The notes under the pieces are model-generated. The model searched no databases. It was not told the origin of the DNA and was given only the letters and a program-made list of their open reading frames with translations. Position numbers and translations under genes: made by a program. Positions 10,803 to 23,700 of a stretch of 64,000 nt of DNA are shown here, piece by piece (position 1 is the stretch's first letter; the number at the start of each line of letters is the position of its first letter). The stretch comes from Metallyticus violacea (Eukaryota; Arthropoda; Insecta; Mantodea; Metallyticidae): the NCBI GenBank assembly GCA_030762175.1, contig CM060837.1, positions 9,814,001-9,878,000 of the forward strand, given 5' to 3'.

Positions 10803-13480
10803 ATATATTTCCTATGAATTTACTCAGTTTTTTTAATTTCAACTTTTTTCTTCCAAGGATCGCAAAGAAAAGTTCAGAATGTAGGTCTTGTACAGTGCTC
10901 ATTTCCTTTTCATGCTATAACACAAAACAAATAAAGCCAATACTTCGCTAATTCTTACGAAACTTTACCACCTGTCATAAGTGTACTTCTGTGAAACGAC
11001 TTATTATCGCTGCGGGCGAGTGCACATGAAAGCACTGTTTCTTCAAATGAAACATGTTTGATTTTGAAATAACTGTTTAGTTTTCCATATTTAATATACA
11101 TGATTATGTGCCATCAAAACTGTTTTATTATGATTATCCAATAGTCTTTTAAAATATCTTATTTAAGTTTGTAATGTAACAACAACCAATATGTATAAAA
11201 CTAGAGGCAAACTTTACTGGGAATGCACGAGAGATGACGTTTCAGGTTGCAAACCAAGTCTTCTACAGATAACAGTAAATATAAACACCATACGCAAGAT
11301 ATAAATCCCTGATAGACGTTTTTACGCATAAAAATGCACCAAGCAACGATTATTGGAGATTAAATGTTGAAATGTAGCGGAAACCAGCAACCTCCTACAA
11401 GGGCCGCCCCTCTTAAAAACAGATACTTTGGGAAAGGGGTAAATTGGGGGGAATAGATATGGCGATTTTATTATTGTTCATTGTTGCTTAGTTTAAAACT
11501 CTTAAATAACCCTCTTAGACGGCTAGGTATTATATTACCTGGAAAATGGTTTTCATTAACAATAAAAATTTAACATTTACCGATAAAATGAATATTTTGT
11601 TTGTAAAATGCTCTTGATTCTCTAAACAGCATAAAGCAGAAATGAGCATGGCATAGGAAGTTATTAATGCTATGTAGTATGTACAACCTTATTCTACAAC
11701 ATGACATATAAAGGCTTTAAAAATCTCATGCACGGTGCAAGAAGTTTTGTTTCTGAGCTACTCATGTTTATACTTTCCTTTTTGGTATTAATTGAGTTGG
11801 GTGACTCAAATAAATAGTTTTCAAATGCTACTATTTAAATATGATTATTTATCAACATAATACGTTCAAATGCATAAAACTATCTCTTAATATAAATACT
11901 CTCCCACTTTTATAATACACAAGTTCCTTCCTCTTTATTGGTAGGTACTCAATTGGTATTATTTAGTAAATCTTTAGCTAACATCAGTATTCGTTGATCA
12001 ATGAAAGATTCTAACCGTAGATAAACTCAAAATGAATAATTTAACAATTGAATAAAATCAATAATATTAATAATTTTTAATCTGCTTATATGAAAAAAGT
12101 AAAAATTCTGTTAAAGTTAGTTACTGTTAAACTCTAAGCAGTTTTATGAATTACAGTCTAGTAAGCTACACGCATTGTTGGTAATAATAAGCTTCAGGAA
12201 ACGTACGTTAAGAAAGTGCGGTGTGGTGAGATCTCCGACGTTTCACAGTGCACGTTACTTTCATTTTGACGTTTTCAAGACCTTCAGAGCTTTTCCAGTT
12301 GTCTTACGTAACTCACGTTGAACTTGATTATAGTTATAAACATGAATGCCCTAAGGCCAGGCAAAAAAAAAAAAAAAAAAAAAAAAAAAAGGTAATCACA
12401 CGTTGTGAAACTGCAACGATACACTGCAGTAAGATTTAAAGCAGAAAGCAAAACGCTTAAATCGTGATATTCAAGAAGAATGTATGTCATACCTAGAACT
12501 GCATATCATTTTAAAAGAACTTGTGATGCAAACTCACTTTTATACGACGCTTAAGCGAGGGAGATAGTAAATCTCTTTAATTACGATTTAATAACATTAG
12601 GGCTCAGGAACAGTTCTTCAGATGAAGCACCACTTCGCCTTTTTTTTTTTTTTTTTTTTTCCTAACTAGATACATTTGAAAATAATTTTGATTTCTATTT
12701 TAATCGTTTTATTTTAAAATATATTTATAGAGAAACGTGTTTTTTGGAATCACTATGTGGAGAGCGAAAGTTATTGATTCTGAAGAAGATATCGTGACAC
12801 AAATAGAGAGATGAAACATTCTACTGACAAGGGAAGGGGATGGTTAGCCAGCGAATGTTTTCTTTTCTTCCAATATGTAAAGTCGCTTGTTCAGGTGAGC
12901 TATAAGCAACTCTTTTCTGCTCTCTGATGCTCAGCTGCATGTTTATGCCAGGTTGTAATGACAAACAAATAAAACATTAGCTATGTGCACTTTGTTATAC
13001 TACTTCCTTCGAGGCTACGGTGAATTTATCGCCCTGAATTTTTGAGGGGAGAAAGGCCCCTTATAGAGGCTATTCAGTAGTTTATTGACACTCTTGGAAT
13101 ATTTTGCAAACCTTGCAAACCATCTCTCCTCTTCAGTTTTGAAATGTTTTTCGCCCTCTTAACATCACTTATGGTCACTGACGTTCAGTGTATGATCAGT
13201 TTATGTGGAGTGGTTACTGGCGCGTTTATTAAAGCGTTTGCTGTGAGTTGTGTGCAATTAAAGAATTGTAGATAATGTAATTTTTAAAAACCTATTAGTA
13301 ATTTGCAAAATGATTTAGTGTGTAGTGTGTTACAAGTACCATTTTCACAGTGAATTGAGGGCGATAACAAGGATGTGTTAATGAGGAGACCAAACTCAAT
13401 TCTTAATGTGCCAGCACAAAAGTGGAAAGGAAAGGTGTAAAATACTACACAACAGTATTTAAAAAGTTTGTGATATAGTG
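10803..13480. other. Intergenic AT-rich DNA upstream of the P450
   Basis: No gene recognised. Contains an A homopolymer at 12363-12390 and a T homopolymer near 12640-12660, probable retroposon tails. The open frames are short and unrelated to known families. Confidence 0.6.
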
Positions 13481-13599
13481 AATGTGAGTGGTAGTTATTA
13501 CTTGTAGACATTGTTGGCCTTGTCTATTACTTGGAAGAAAAAGACTGTGGAATTCTGATGTATTTTGTGACATCTATTGAATATTAACTGGTCATTGCA

Positions 13600-14190
13600 T
13601 AAACTGGCTAGTACGGTTCCTGGAATCTCGGCGTCACATGTTCTCGATGGTAGCTGATTGCTATTGACGAGGAAACTCCTGTGATGTCCGATGATCCGTT
13701 GGTTCACGAGTATCGCCAGGCGGCGGATTTGAGGCGTGCGGCGGTGAGGTTGGTGCAAACAAAAATTGCGCTACTTCGGATGTGGCGGCGCGGTCGGCCA
13801 TGCGGAGCTGGTAGTCGTGTTCTACGAATTCTTCCTTTCTTTCATCTGAACGATGATAACTGCGGGGATGGTGCGGGAGCGACCTGCGTACATAGGGTCG
13901 GTGTTGCGGGTTAAACGGCGTTGCTCTCCATTCCGTGGCATCCATCCAAGGCGACTAGCTCGACCTCCGGAGACGGATCTGAGAGAAAGCGCCGGGCGGC
14001 AGAAAAATCTCTGCACTGACTTCATAAATAAACTAAACCACATCAACAGTTCTTTAGAAGCAGTTTCGGGCACTCGCTGTCGGTTTCAATTACAGTTAAA
14101 CCCAAAGTTCCACTGCAATCACGGCACAACACAGAAAGGTCTGAGGGTACCCCACTCACCACTTCCGCTGCTGAGCCGGCATCGCTGAAG
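13600..14190. promoter_or_regulatory. GC/CpG-rich block, possible promoter or 5' exon region
   Basis: Base composition changes sharply here. CG dinucleotides are frequent (for example GTCCGATGATCCG, GGCGGCGCGGTCGGCC, AAAGCGCCGGGCGGC), while both flanks are AT-rich. It lies between the divergent P450 and CDKAL1 genes, about 1.7-2.2 kb upstream of the CDKAL1 ATG. Several overlapping frames are open on both strands, as expected of GC-rich DNA, and none resembles a known protein. It could be a CDKAL1 promoter with a non-coding first exon, or an older insertion. Confidence 0.35.
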
Positions 14191-14331
14191 CATCCAATTG
14201 GTAAGTATGCTAACCAAAAGATTTCTAACAGACTGACACCAGCAGGTCATACAGGGATGAAATAAGAGCTAAGGGCTTGCTTCAAGCCCGTGGGCGCACT
14301 CGCTCGCATCTCTCAATGTGTGTGTGGTTTT

Positions 14332-14622
14332 TTGTTTGTTTATTTACGGGCACTCTTTAACCTCTCACAAATTAGCGTCCCATTCAAATCAGGGCGTGAA
14401 ACGGCCAATAAATTTTGTTCAGAGGCTTATTTTTTCAGGCGTGAGGTTCTTTATCGCACCGTGAATGTACGACACAGGACACACGGATTTACTTCCTTTC
14501 GGAAGGAAGCCATACTTGGGATTTTTTATGCCCCAAAAATCCATCGTCCTGGCCGGGATTGAACCCGCGATCTTTAGTTTAAAAGGCAAGTATGGTTACC
14601 ATTGGACCACCAGGACCGACAC
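14332..14622 (-). repeat. tRNA-derived SINE, family A, copy 4
   Basis: The best tRNA-like head of the family. On the minus strand an acceptor-like stem GTCCTGG pairs with CCAGGAC, with box B GGGTTCAATCCCG between. The body ends at the TTATTTACGGGCACTC block near 14340. Confidence 0.82.
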
Positions 14623-15836
14623 AATAACACTAACGAATACATCTTAGGTTAATATGTTTTATATTTATAAAATGCTATTAGCAACTATAAATAACCCTGA
14701 TGTATACTTATTATGTTAATATGTTTTATATTTGTAAAATCTAGAATTACCAACTACAAATAACAATGGAAAAACATAACGCTCTTCCATGCATGCAGGC
14801 GAGCCCTTCATCATCTCCACTAAATCCCGGGTTGCAATAACGGTACCCGAACACCCCCTCTCATTATTAATAGCATGGGGAGGCGATGTAGAATTTTTCT
14901 TGGTTGATCTCCACCGAGGAGGAGCGAGATGGTGCCCCTTATCGCCCGACCTCCGAGAGGGGGACATTAAAAAAAACATTGGAACAACTTGCGCGATATC
15001 AACAAATGACGTAACAACGCACAATTTTTTTTTTTTTTATTTCGTAACTTAAAATAACCACTTTAAAAGATATTCCGCATAAAATTGTTCGATCTTCCTT
15101 CTATTTGCCATCTCTAAAGCACATATTAACGAAAAGTATGTTTATGTTAGGCGAAATAGGTTTGAACGCGGTTTAAATTTGCAGCTGTAGCCATAGATAT
15201 CCCTAAAAACTGCCAAATTACCTATTCGTGTACTGTCTATTGGCAGCTTTGGTAACTAAAAAAACAAATGAATATTCTCAAACATAACCACATAACCTAA
15301 AACTCTTCTAGAAGGGGTGATATTATTTTGCAGTGCAGGTATATAATAGCCTTCCAGCTTATTTAAAATTGGTAATTGACAAAGAAAATCTCACTGTGTT
15401 TAAAAAAAGATAAAGAAATTTCTAATTACTCATTCATTTTATGATAAGTAGGATCATTTTAATATAAATGCAATATAAATTTTACTACATACCCTTATTG
15501 CTGTCATCACTAAGTAAATTACTTTTGTTGTGTGACACATTGTATATCCTGAGCTTCGATCAATGTAGAATCAAGAGAACAAAGTGTATCACTTAATAAA
15601 GACGAAAGAACAATTTATTGTAGACAGAGAAACAGGAAGTACATTAGCCTAAGGCAATAACAATGCAAATTCTGATAAATATATTCATTATCATAAATAA
15701 TTAGGAAACTTAAAAGTTTTATTAACTGCATTAAATAAATTATTATTTCATATTATTAAATTCATAAAAGTTTCAAGTTCTGTGCGTTCTTGAGCAACTC
15801 TGTACATCTTTTGATTCAGGTTGTTTATATTTTGAG
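14623..15836. other. CDKAL1 upstream region
   Basis: AT-rich apart from a moderately GC-rich stretch at about 14785-14970 with no recognisable gene. A TTTGATTCAG at about 15811-15820 is a possible acceptor for a 5'-UTR intron just before the CDKAL1 start codon. Confidence 0.4.
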
Positions 15837-16125
15837 ATGCCTGTACCATGCAGTGAAATAATAGAAGATATAGAAGACCTTATTTCCTCCCAGGATATTA
15901 CCCCAAAGGAACGTTACAGCAACAAGAAATTTGTTACTGTTCGAGCAAGAAGAAATGAACAGAGAAAGAGCAAATCTGAAACAATTACTGAAGACTATAA
16001 TGCTCCATCAAGCATTGTACCGGGTACACAGACTATCTACTTGAAGACATGGGGCTGTGCACATAACAACTCAGACAGTGAATATATGGCAGGGCTCTTA
16101 GCTGCATATGGCTATACATTAACAG
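15837..16125 (+). CDS. CDKAL1: CDKAL1 exon 1
   Basis: Residues 1-96 plus one base. Starts [16 protein letters not shown] and contains the first cluster motif [16 protein letters not shown]. Donor AACAG/GTATG. Confidence 0.95.
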
Positions 16126-17647
16126 GTATGTTATGATGATTTAAACATGAACCTTAACAAAATAAACCTTAAAAATTTGCGATAAGTAAGTACAAGGTGA
16201 CAAATTTTTCAGCGTTTCCAACAGTTATATAATTTAATTTTATTTGTTTGGTGTAACAATAATGAATTGTAGAAATAAGCATATAAAAATACTATTAAGT
16301 CCACTAATATAGCTCATTAACTTTAACCTAACCAATGGGTTACATTTTAAGATTGTTATTGCAGGTACATGCATATAATTACAATCTTAAAATTTAACCC
16401 CCAGATTAGATTTTAAATTTAATTTATCCTTGAATAATGAATATGTACTTAGGTTAGGTAAGGTTATATGCCCCAATTCAACTGTACCTCTTACCTCTGC
16501 ACTGCTATGTGGTGCATTTCTTGCTGTTCGTAATAGCTGCGGCGTCACATTCTGCTACCATTTTCTCCAGCTTGCTCTGATTTTAGCAATGAAAATCCAC
16601 AGAGTTTTTTGTTTTGGTGGTTGGGTTACTAGCTTTTAACACATGCACTCAGTCCTTATGAGTGGCCAAGGTTATTAAGGCACAAACTCGTGAGCGGAAG
16701 ATCGGGGGTTTGATTCCCATTAGGATCGTCCTCCCTGACTGAGGTTTTTTCCAATTTTTCCTCATCCTCATAAATGGCAAATGCTGTGGAGGTGCCCTAA
16801 ACTTAGACATGTAATGCTTCCTTTCTTTAAAAAAAGTATCCTTTCCTAGTTTATCATTTCATCTCATATATCATCAGTGTCCTCTGCCTGTGGTGCCTCA
16901 CTAGTTAAAACAGACGTTAAACACTTAAAAAAAGTTTTCCTGCCTATTACTGTGTTAACATATGCATTCAGTTCACCTCCTGCATACTGCTATGCTTTTA
17001 TGTAACTTCAGAAACATTTTGCTAAACTCCTACCTATTTTCTGTATGAAAGCTTAACCTTTATGCTTTGAGGCTGGTGCATCTATAAAAAATTTCACTTA
17101 AGGCTCTGAGATTCAACCCAAGTCTTCTTGGTGGAAGACAGTTAGTCTTATCACTCAGACACAGTCCTTCCTTTTCAGGAACATTAACACTAAGAATCAG
17201 TAATTCTTTATCTATGGGCCTAATACTTTTTCTTCAAGAAATTTTGAGAAACATATGCAAAGTAGTAGAGTAAAATTGCTAAAAAATTATATGAAAGCTG
17301 CAAATATTGTGCTTTATATAATGAAAAAGAAGGTGTTAAGCACTAGTAGTATTAATTTTTATAAATTTTGTCCTAATTCCAAGGTTTCTCTGAGTGTTGA
17401 CTGTATTAATACATAAAACATATGAAAACACTTTTTGGAAAATAATACTTAAAATTGAGCCTTCTTGTTTTGTTCACCACATATTAATACCAAGAAAAGG
17501 CTAACTGTCATGTGTGTGACACCAAAAAATATGTGCTCAACTAAACAGCTTTGGTCCTGTGCATAATATTTGACTATGTACAACATTACTGATGAGAACA
17601 CCATTGCTACACAGTGCAGGACCAATACTGGAGCTCCACAATCTTAC

Positions 17648-17681
<34 letters not shown>

Positions 17682-20669
17682 CAGAAGGTAATTCCCTAAC
17701 ACATTGCTTTTGCCTAAGGTGATATGCTGCTGATAACATTTTTGTGTTCTGTTTCAGATGATAAATATGCTGCTGATCTTTGGCTTCTCAACAGCTGCAC
17801 AGTTAAAAGTCCTGCAGAAGCTCACTTTAGGTAATCTGGGAATTTAGATTATCCTCTCTAATATATTAGATAATTTACCAATCTTGAGAGCATGTAAATC
17901 CTCAGATATTTTCATGAAAAATTTATTTCTGTAATTATTTTTCATAATGGAGTATTTCGGATTTAAGCAGTAATAAAAATTGAAATTGTGTATACAGTTA
18001 GATTTGCAGTATAATTTCCAGGAAATTTATTATGCATCATCATAGCAGAATGATCCAAGCTAGATACAGAAATTCTTCAGCATTATAAAAAATTAAATTT
18101 GTTTTTCTTGAATTTCTGTATTTATAGGCCTTAAGATTAATGGCTCTTTTCTGTTATGGTGCCAAGTGGAAGATATACTGAATCTGCTGCAGGCTGTTTG
18201 AATCTCATAGGCTACTTTTCAGGTGATGTGATATTATCAATTAAGAAAGTTGTATGTCAAGATACTGTTGCTTTTATATTTTTTTTGTACACAGAGGGAA
18301 AAATGTTTGAGGGTATTGAAATTCAAAGTATGAATTAGATCTTAACCAAAACACCCAAATCCACAAAGTCTGGTTCATAGCCAATGCAGAAGTTATTTAC
18401 AAATCAGACAGATACGAGGAGTATTCTAAAAGTTTTTGGCCTGACTCAGAGATGTCATGAAGATGGCCAGATTACCATGATAGTTGTTAAGCATCATCCT
18501 TTAGATGGTGTCTGTAAAGTATCAGATGAGTAAGTGCAGTCACTTGTTTGTGATGATTGTGTAAACAAACTAGTGTTAACATTTTCTATAAAATGTATAA
18601 AACTGAAATATGGGCTATGATAAAGTGCTTCATTTTTAAAGGTTTAACCCCAACAGAAATACAAAAGGACCTAGATTCCACATTAAAGAATTCTTCCTCT
18701 TCACTTTCAATGGCTAAACTGTGGACTGCTGAATTTAAGTCTGGTCATATATCCATTCAAAATGATGAGTGCTCAGAGTGTCCGAAAATTGCTATGACTT
18801 GTAATCTTAAAAGAAGTTAGGTACAGTGAAGTTGTTAAATATACAAATGAGTCAGTATTAGGTGACCCTATCTATCTATTGGATAGATTGTTTGGAGTGT
18901 GACCAGATATATATAGGCAAAACAATTCGAAATTTTGAGACAAGGACCAAAGAGCACTTCAGAAATGTAAGATATAAGCAAGTGGATAAATCGGCGGTTG
19001 CAGATCATAATTAACAAAGAATAATTAGCACACAATTTACACACATTGAAAGCACCAAGTAACACATTAATGCACATCCACTCTCTGACAAATCCTTCCT
19101 CAAGCTAAGTACAAGCTGCTACCTACACTTGCATTATATGGCCTTGACGACTGGCTTCTCCTATATGCAGCCACACTTTGCCGAGACCTGAAACTGAAAT
19201 AACCTCATTATTTAAATAAATAAAAAATAAATGAAAGTATATTAAAGGCATTGGAGTTGGAACACAATATGCACAGGCTACTTTATAGCTACTCTTTTGA
19301 CATGCACTTGGGCCAATAAACAGTATGACTACAAGAAGTAAAGGTGACGTCAATGAGTGAGACATCTATGTGAACTCTACTTGTTCAACTTTTAAGTTGT
19401 GGTAGATTATTTCTTACCTTAAGAGTGTGTCCATTTTTTTCACCACTGTACCTCTTTAACACTTTAAAAGTTATTTTAATTAATTATTTTTGCAATAGGA
19501 ACTAGGTAAGCACAGTGAGAAAGATTTGGTGTTATTTAATACTGAGATTATGAATTTGCAGATTTTTAACATATTATATGTATTTAGAAACTCCACTAAC
19601 TCTTTCAAGTGATTCCTTATAATATTTGTGTCCTAGTGTGAATTGGGATATTGGTGCTGTAACCATAAACACAAGGCTATTTGAACCACAAGAAAGGGGG
19701 AGTGAGCAAAAAGGTTATTTATACTACACAATGACTGTTTTTTCACAGATATTTTATGAGTTAATCAGCGTATATACTGGTTGCACATTTCTGCATTTCT
19801 TCTTAAGCTGTTATTGTATTTGTTTATATAATAGAATGAATTTCTTAATAAACATTTTTTTCACAAGAAATGAAGTTGAAGCTGGACGGAAGTTGGGGAA
19901 GGCAGTAGTTGTGGCAGGCTGTGTTCCTCAAGGAGCTCCAAAGACTGACTTCATTCATGGACTGAGCATAGTTGGTGTGCAGCAGATTGATAGAGTAGTG
20001 GAAGTTGTAGAAGAGACAATTAAAGGTACCAAGAACAATAAAAATATAATGTTGAAGTATATTCATAATATTGAATCCAAAAGTATGCATTAAGATAAAT
20101 GTTTTAATGATATATTCTTGATTTTATTATTTATTTTCAGGGCACACAATACGACTTTTGGGGCAAAAGAAAGCTGGAGGAAAGAAAACAGGAGGTGCAT
20201 CATTACTATTACCAAAAGTTCGCAAAAATCCTTTGATAGAGATCATTGCTGTCAATACAGGATGTCTTAATCAGTGTACTTACTGTAAGACAAAGCATGC
20301 AAGAGGAGAGCTTGGAAGTTACCCTCCAGGTACCATAATGGCCGGATTTTGTTTACACAGTGCATGTAGTAAGATTGTTTACTGTATGACAATTCAAAAT
20401 TATATTTGTGATAATGCACTTCTCAAGAAATGAATGCAGGTTTTATTATATAAGAATCTAACTAATTGTTGGAGTGTTACTGTAATTCTATATTGTAATC
20501 ATATTATTTACTGTCATCTTTCATTTAGTATTTAATAATAAGTGGTGAATGATAAATGTAACAGTTTATAATAATGAGTTATTTGAGAAAAATTATGAAA
20601 AAATTTAAAGCTTGCTCTTTTGCTTAATTCTGTTACATGGAAAGATAATATTTGCAGGTTAAAAAAAAA

Positions 20670-20740
<71 letters not shown>

Positions 20741-23700
20741 GTGAGTGCATAAACCTTTATAATCAGTAGATTTCTCGTGAGGGTCATGTCTCAAGGCTTG
20801 GGTTTACTGATGCTTTGCCTAACTAATGATGTCCTTCTTAATGGACCCTATGAATTGTCAGCAACTACAATTTATTGGCCAGCTGGTGGGGAGCAAGAGG
20901 GGGGTGAACTGTCTTAAAAGTATTAATTACTTTTTGGAAATAAACCATAAGTTCCATAATTTTTCTTAATGTTGGCATGACTTTTCATAATTATTATGGC
21001 ACAGATACAGTATGAAATTATGAACAACTTTTAATTGCTGCATAACAGTTGTAATATACACAGAAAATTTGATTGCTTTTCTTATTTTTAATTGCAGAAG
21101 AAATAGTATCTAGGGCATTTCAGTCCTTCAAGGAGGGTGTGTGTGAGCTGTGGCTTACATCTGAAGACACTGGAACATATGGAAGAGACATAGGAAGCAG
21201 CTTGCCAGAGCTCCTGTGGAAATTGGTGGAAGTAATTCCAGAGGGGTGCATGATGCGTGTGGGAATGACAAACCCACCATATATTCTGGAACATCTGGAG
21301 GTAAACATGCAGTAGTTCAAAACATTTTCTTACTTACATATATACAGGGCCCTCATTCTGCAATGCAATCAAAGATTGATTTTACTGATAGGAAGTTACT
21401 GCATAATGGCCTTGCCACATGCCAAGGGAAATATGTCATATAGGTATATTTGCGCATATATTACAAATTATTTATGAGGAAGTCACTCAAATTTCACTAG
21501 TTTTATTCTACTTACTTGGACATGTTTCTAAGGCAAATTTCCTTCATCGTCAGCAAGGTTCCACTGTCAGCTTTCCAGCATGGTGATTTTCACTGTGAAA
21601 ATCCCAAACTATTCAAATTTATATTAAAGCACACATATTGTTTCTTTTGTTAATTATTAGTTGTAAATAGTGGTATTGTATTCGCTATCATAATGGATGC
21701 TTGAAGTGCCTTCCCTCCAATGTGACACATGCCAAGGATTTTTCACCACAATCTGTCTTGAATATGTTAATTTCCTCATGAATATTCTGCTTCAGCACCT
21801 CCACAGGTGTTATTTCTGTATGGCAGAAATTTTATATGGAGGAATATGCAGCAGCTGTGTGGCTTTACATGCAATGCTGACAAATACACCAACTTACTGA
21901 GCTTATCTTATTAAGGATTTTCAAGGAGAAGTTTCTAATCAATTAGTCTGTTTCATCCAGCTTCCTTTGTATTAAAAGTTTTTGGTCTCAGCTTCTTGTC
22001 AGTGAAAATGCCTTGAATTTGAGCTTTTTTCATTGTGCTGCTTTTGCATGAAACTGTGCTAATGGGAATTCTCTTGTGACCATTGCTATTGAGTGGTTAC
22101 AGCCAAGAAGTTCCAGAGTATTAGAAATATTTTGACTTTTAACTAGAAATTTTATGAGCTTCTTGATTGTTTCCCTGTAACCCAGATTTGTTAAAATTGT
22201 TCTAAAAGTATGGTAATTTGTTAAAATTTTAAATTTTGATAAAACAAGCATTTCTTGAGAATATAATGCATTTTATTGTTCTTAAAGAAATTGTTGTAGG
22301 TAACTGTTGGTATTCTATGAAAATTATCTTCATTTCATGTTATTGTATTTTATGTAAATTATTGCCATTTGAGATATGTATGTAAATTTTTGTAGCCCAA
22401 TTTAGTATGTTTCTTTTGTGCCTCTTTTATATAACTGATTAGGTGAATGGGCCTTATAATTTAGAGAAATGCTTGCAAACATTATTCTGGAAAATTATAA
22501 GTAAACCATCATTAAATGTTTATTGTTTTGATTATATTTTTTATATGTAACATTTTCAAGAATTCATGTAATGGTGCAGTTTTCATACTTAATGTATGAA
22601 AACATTAAACAGATCTATCAAATCAATCTAAACAGATTTCTTTAATAAGTAATTATTTGTAATAAATTATTTATTATAATAATTTTCAGTTTTATAATAA
22701 ATAATAATGAAAATTATTTTACATTTTCTTAAATGTATAATAATCTTCCAATTTAATGGACCACACCACTTTCACATTTCCTTTGGGGCTTATTTTTTAT
22801 CAGCACACATTCCATACATAGTACAAATCATATTTTAATAGCAATTATAAATCACATAAGTCACTTTGTCATAACCAAGTTGTCGTTTCAATATGGTTGT
22901 AAATTATTAAAATAAGTCATGTTCTACAACGAGGTAGCTGAAGTATGGTCATAGTATTTAAAGTATTCCGTTACATCACCAATATGTAAATTACACTTCC
23001 TGATGGAGATGTAACTCCTGAATTTTCAGCACAAAGTTCTCTCATAGAGCACTTATATGCTTTCTTTAGCACATAACAATCCTTAATAAATATTCTTTAT
23101 TCTAGTATATATCACACTCTTGGCATACTCAACAATACACAGTACAAAATCTAATATGCACTTCCTACGCAATATAACTGAAACTTCCATCAAAGAGAAA
23201 AGGCGAGGAGAGCTGAGTGGTGGTGTGTGCCTTCTTCACGACAAGCCTGTTGCAAAGGAAACTATGAAGAAATGTGGTTTCAAGGAGATCGATCATTCAC
23301 CCTGCAACCAAGATATAGCTCCCAGTGATTATTTCCTCTTCTCAGAACTCAAGAAGGACCTTGGAGGAAGGAAATTTAAGTGTGACGAAGAAGGGATGGA
23401 TGCTATTTATATCCTTTTGCAGATAAGACTTCTGACTATTTTTGGGGGGGAGGGATTAAAATGTTAATTCAAAGATGTGAGAAGTGTATAACAATAAAAA
23501 GTAACAATATTGAAAAGTGAAATATAGTTTTTGTTTTTATCATAACTATAAAATGATTAGACTGAAAACTTATGGACTTACCCTCGTAAATGAGATATTG
23601 AATCTGTGTTTTAGTAATTTGGCACACTTTCTGAAGAAATGCATGGTTGTTCTGTGCAAGATGGGTGAGTTCATGTTCAGCTAATGAAACTATTCAAGCA

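Noticed and set aside
13498..14188. Overlapping open frames on both strands in the GC-rich block
   Set aside because: GC-rich DNA is poor in stop codons. The translations have low-complexity Arg/Pro composition and no recognisable domain.
14549..14622. A tRNA gene on the minus strand
   Set aside because: The acceptor stem and box B are good, but the anticodon arm is irregular and the sequence continues into the SINE body shared by five other copies.
20661..20740. Polyleucine protein on the minus strand
   Set aside because: It is a translated AAT microsatellite.
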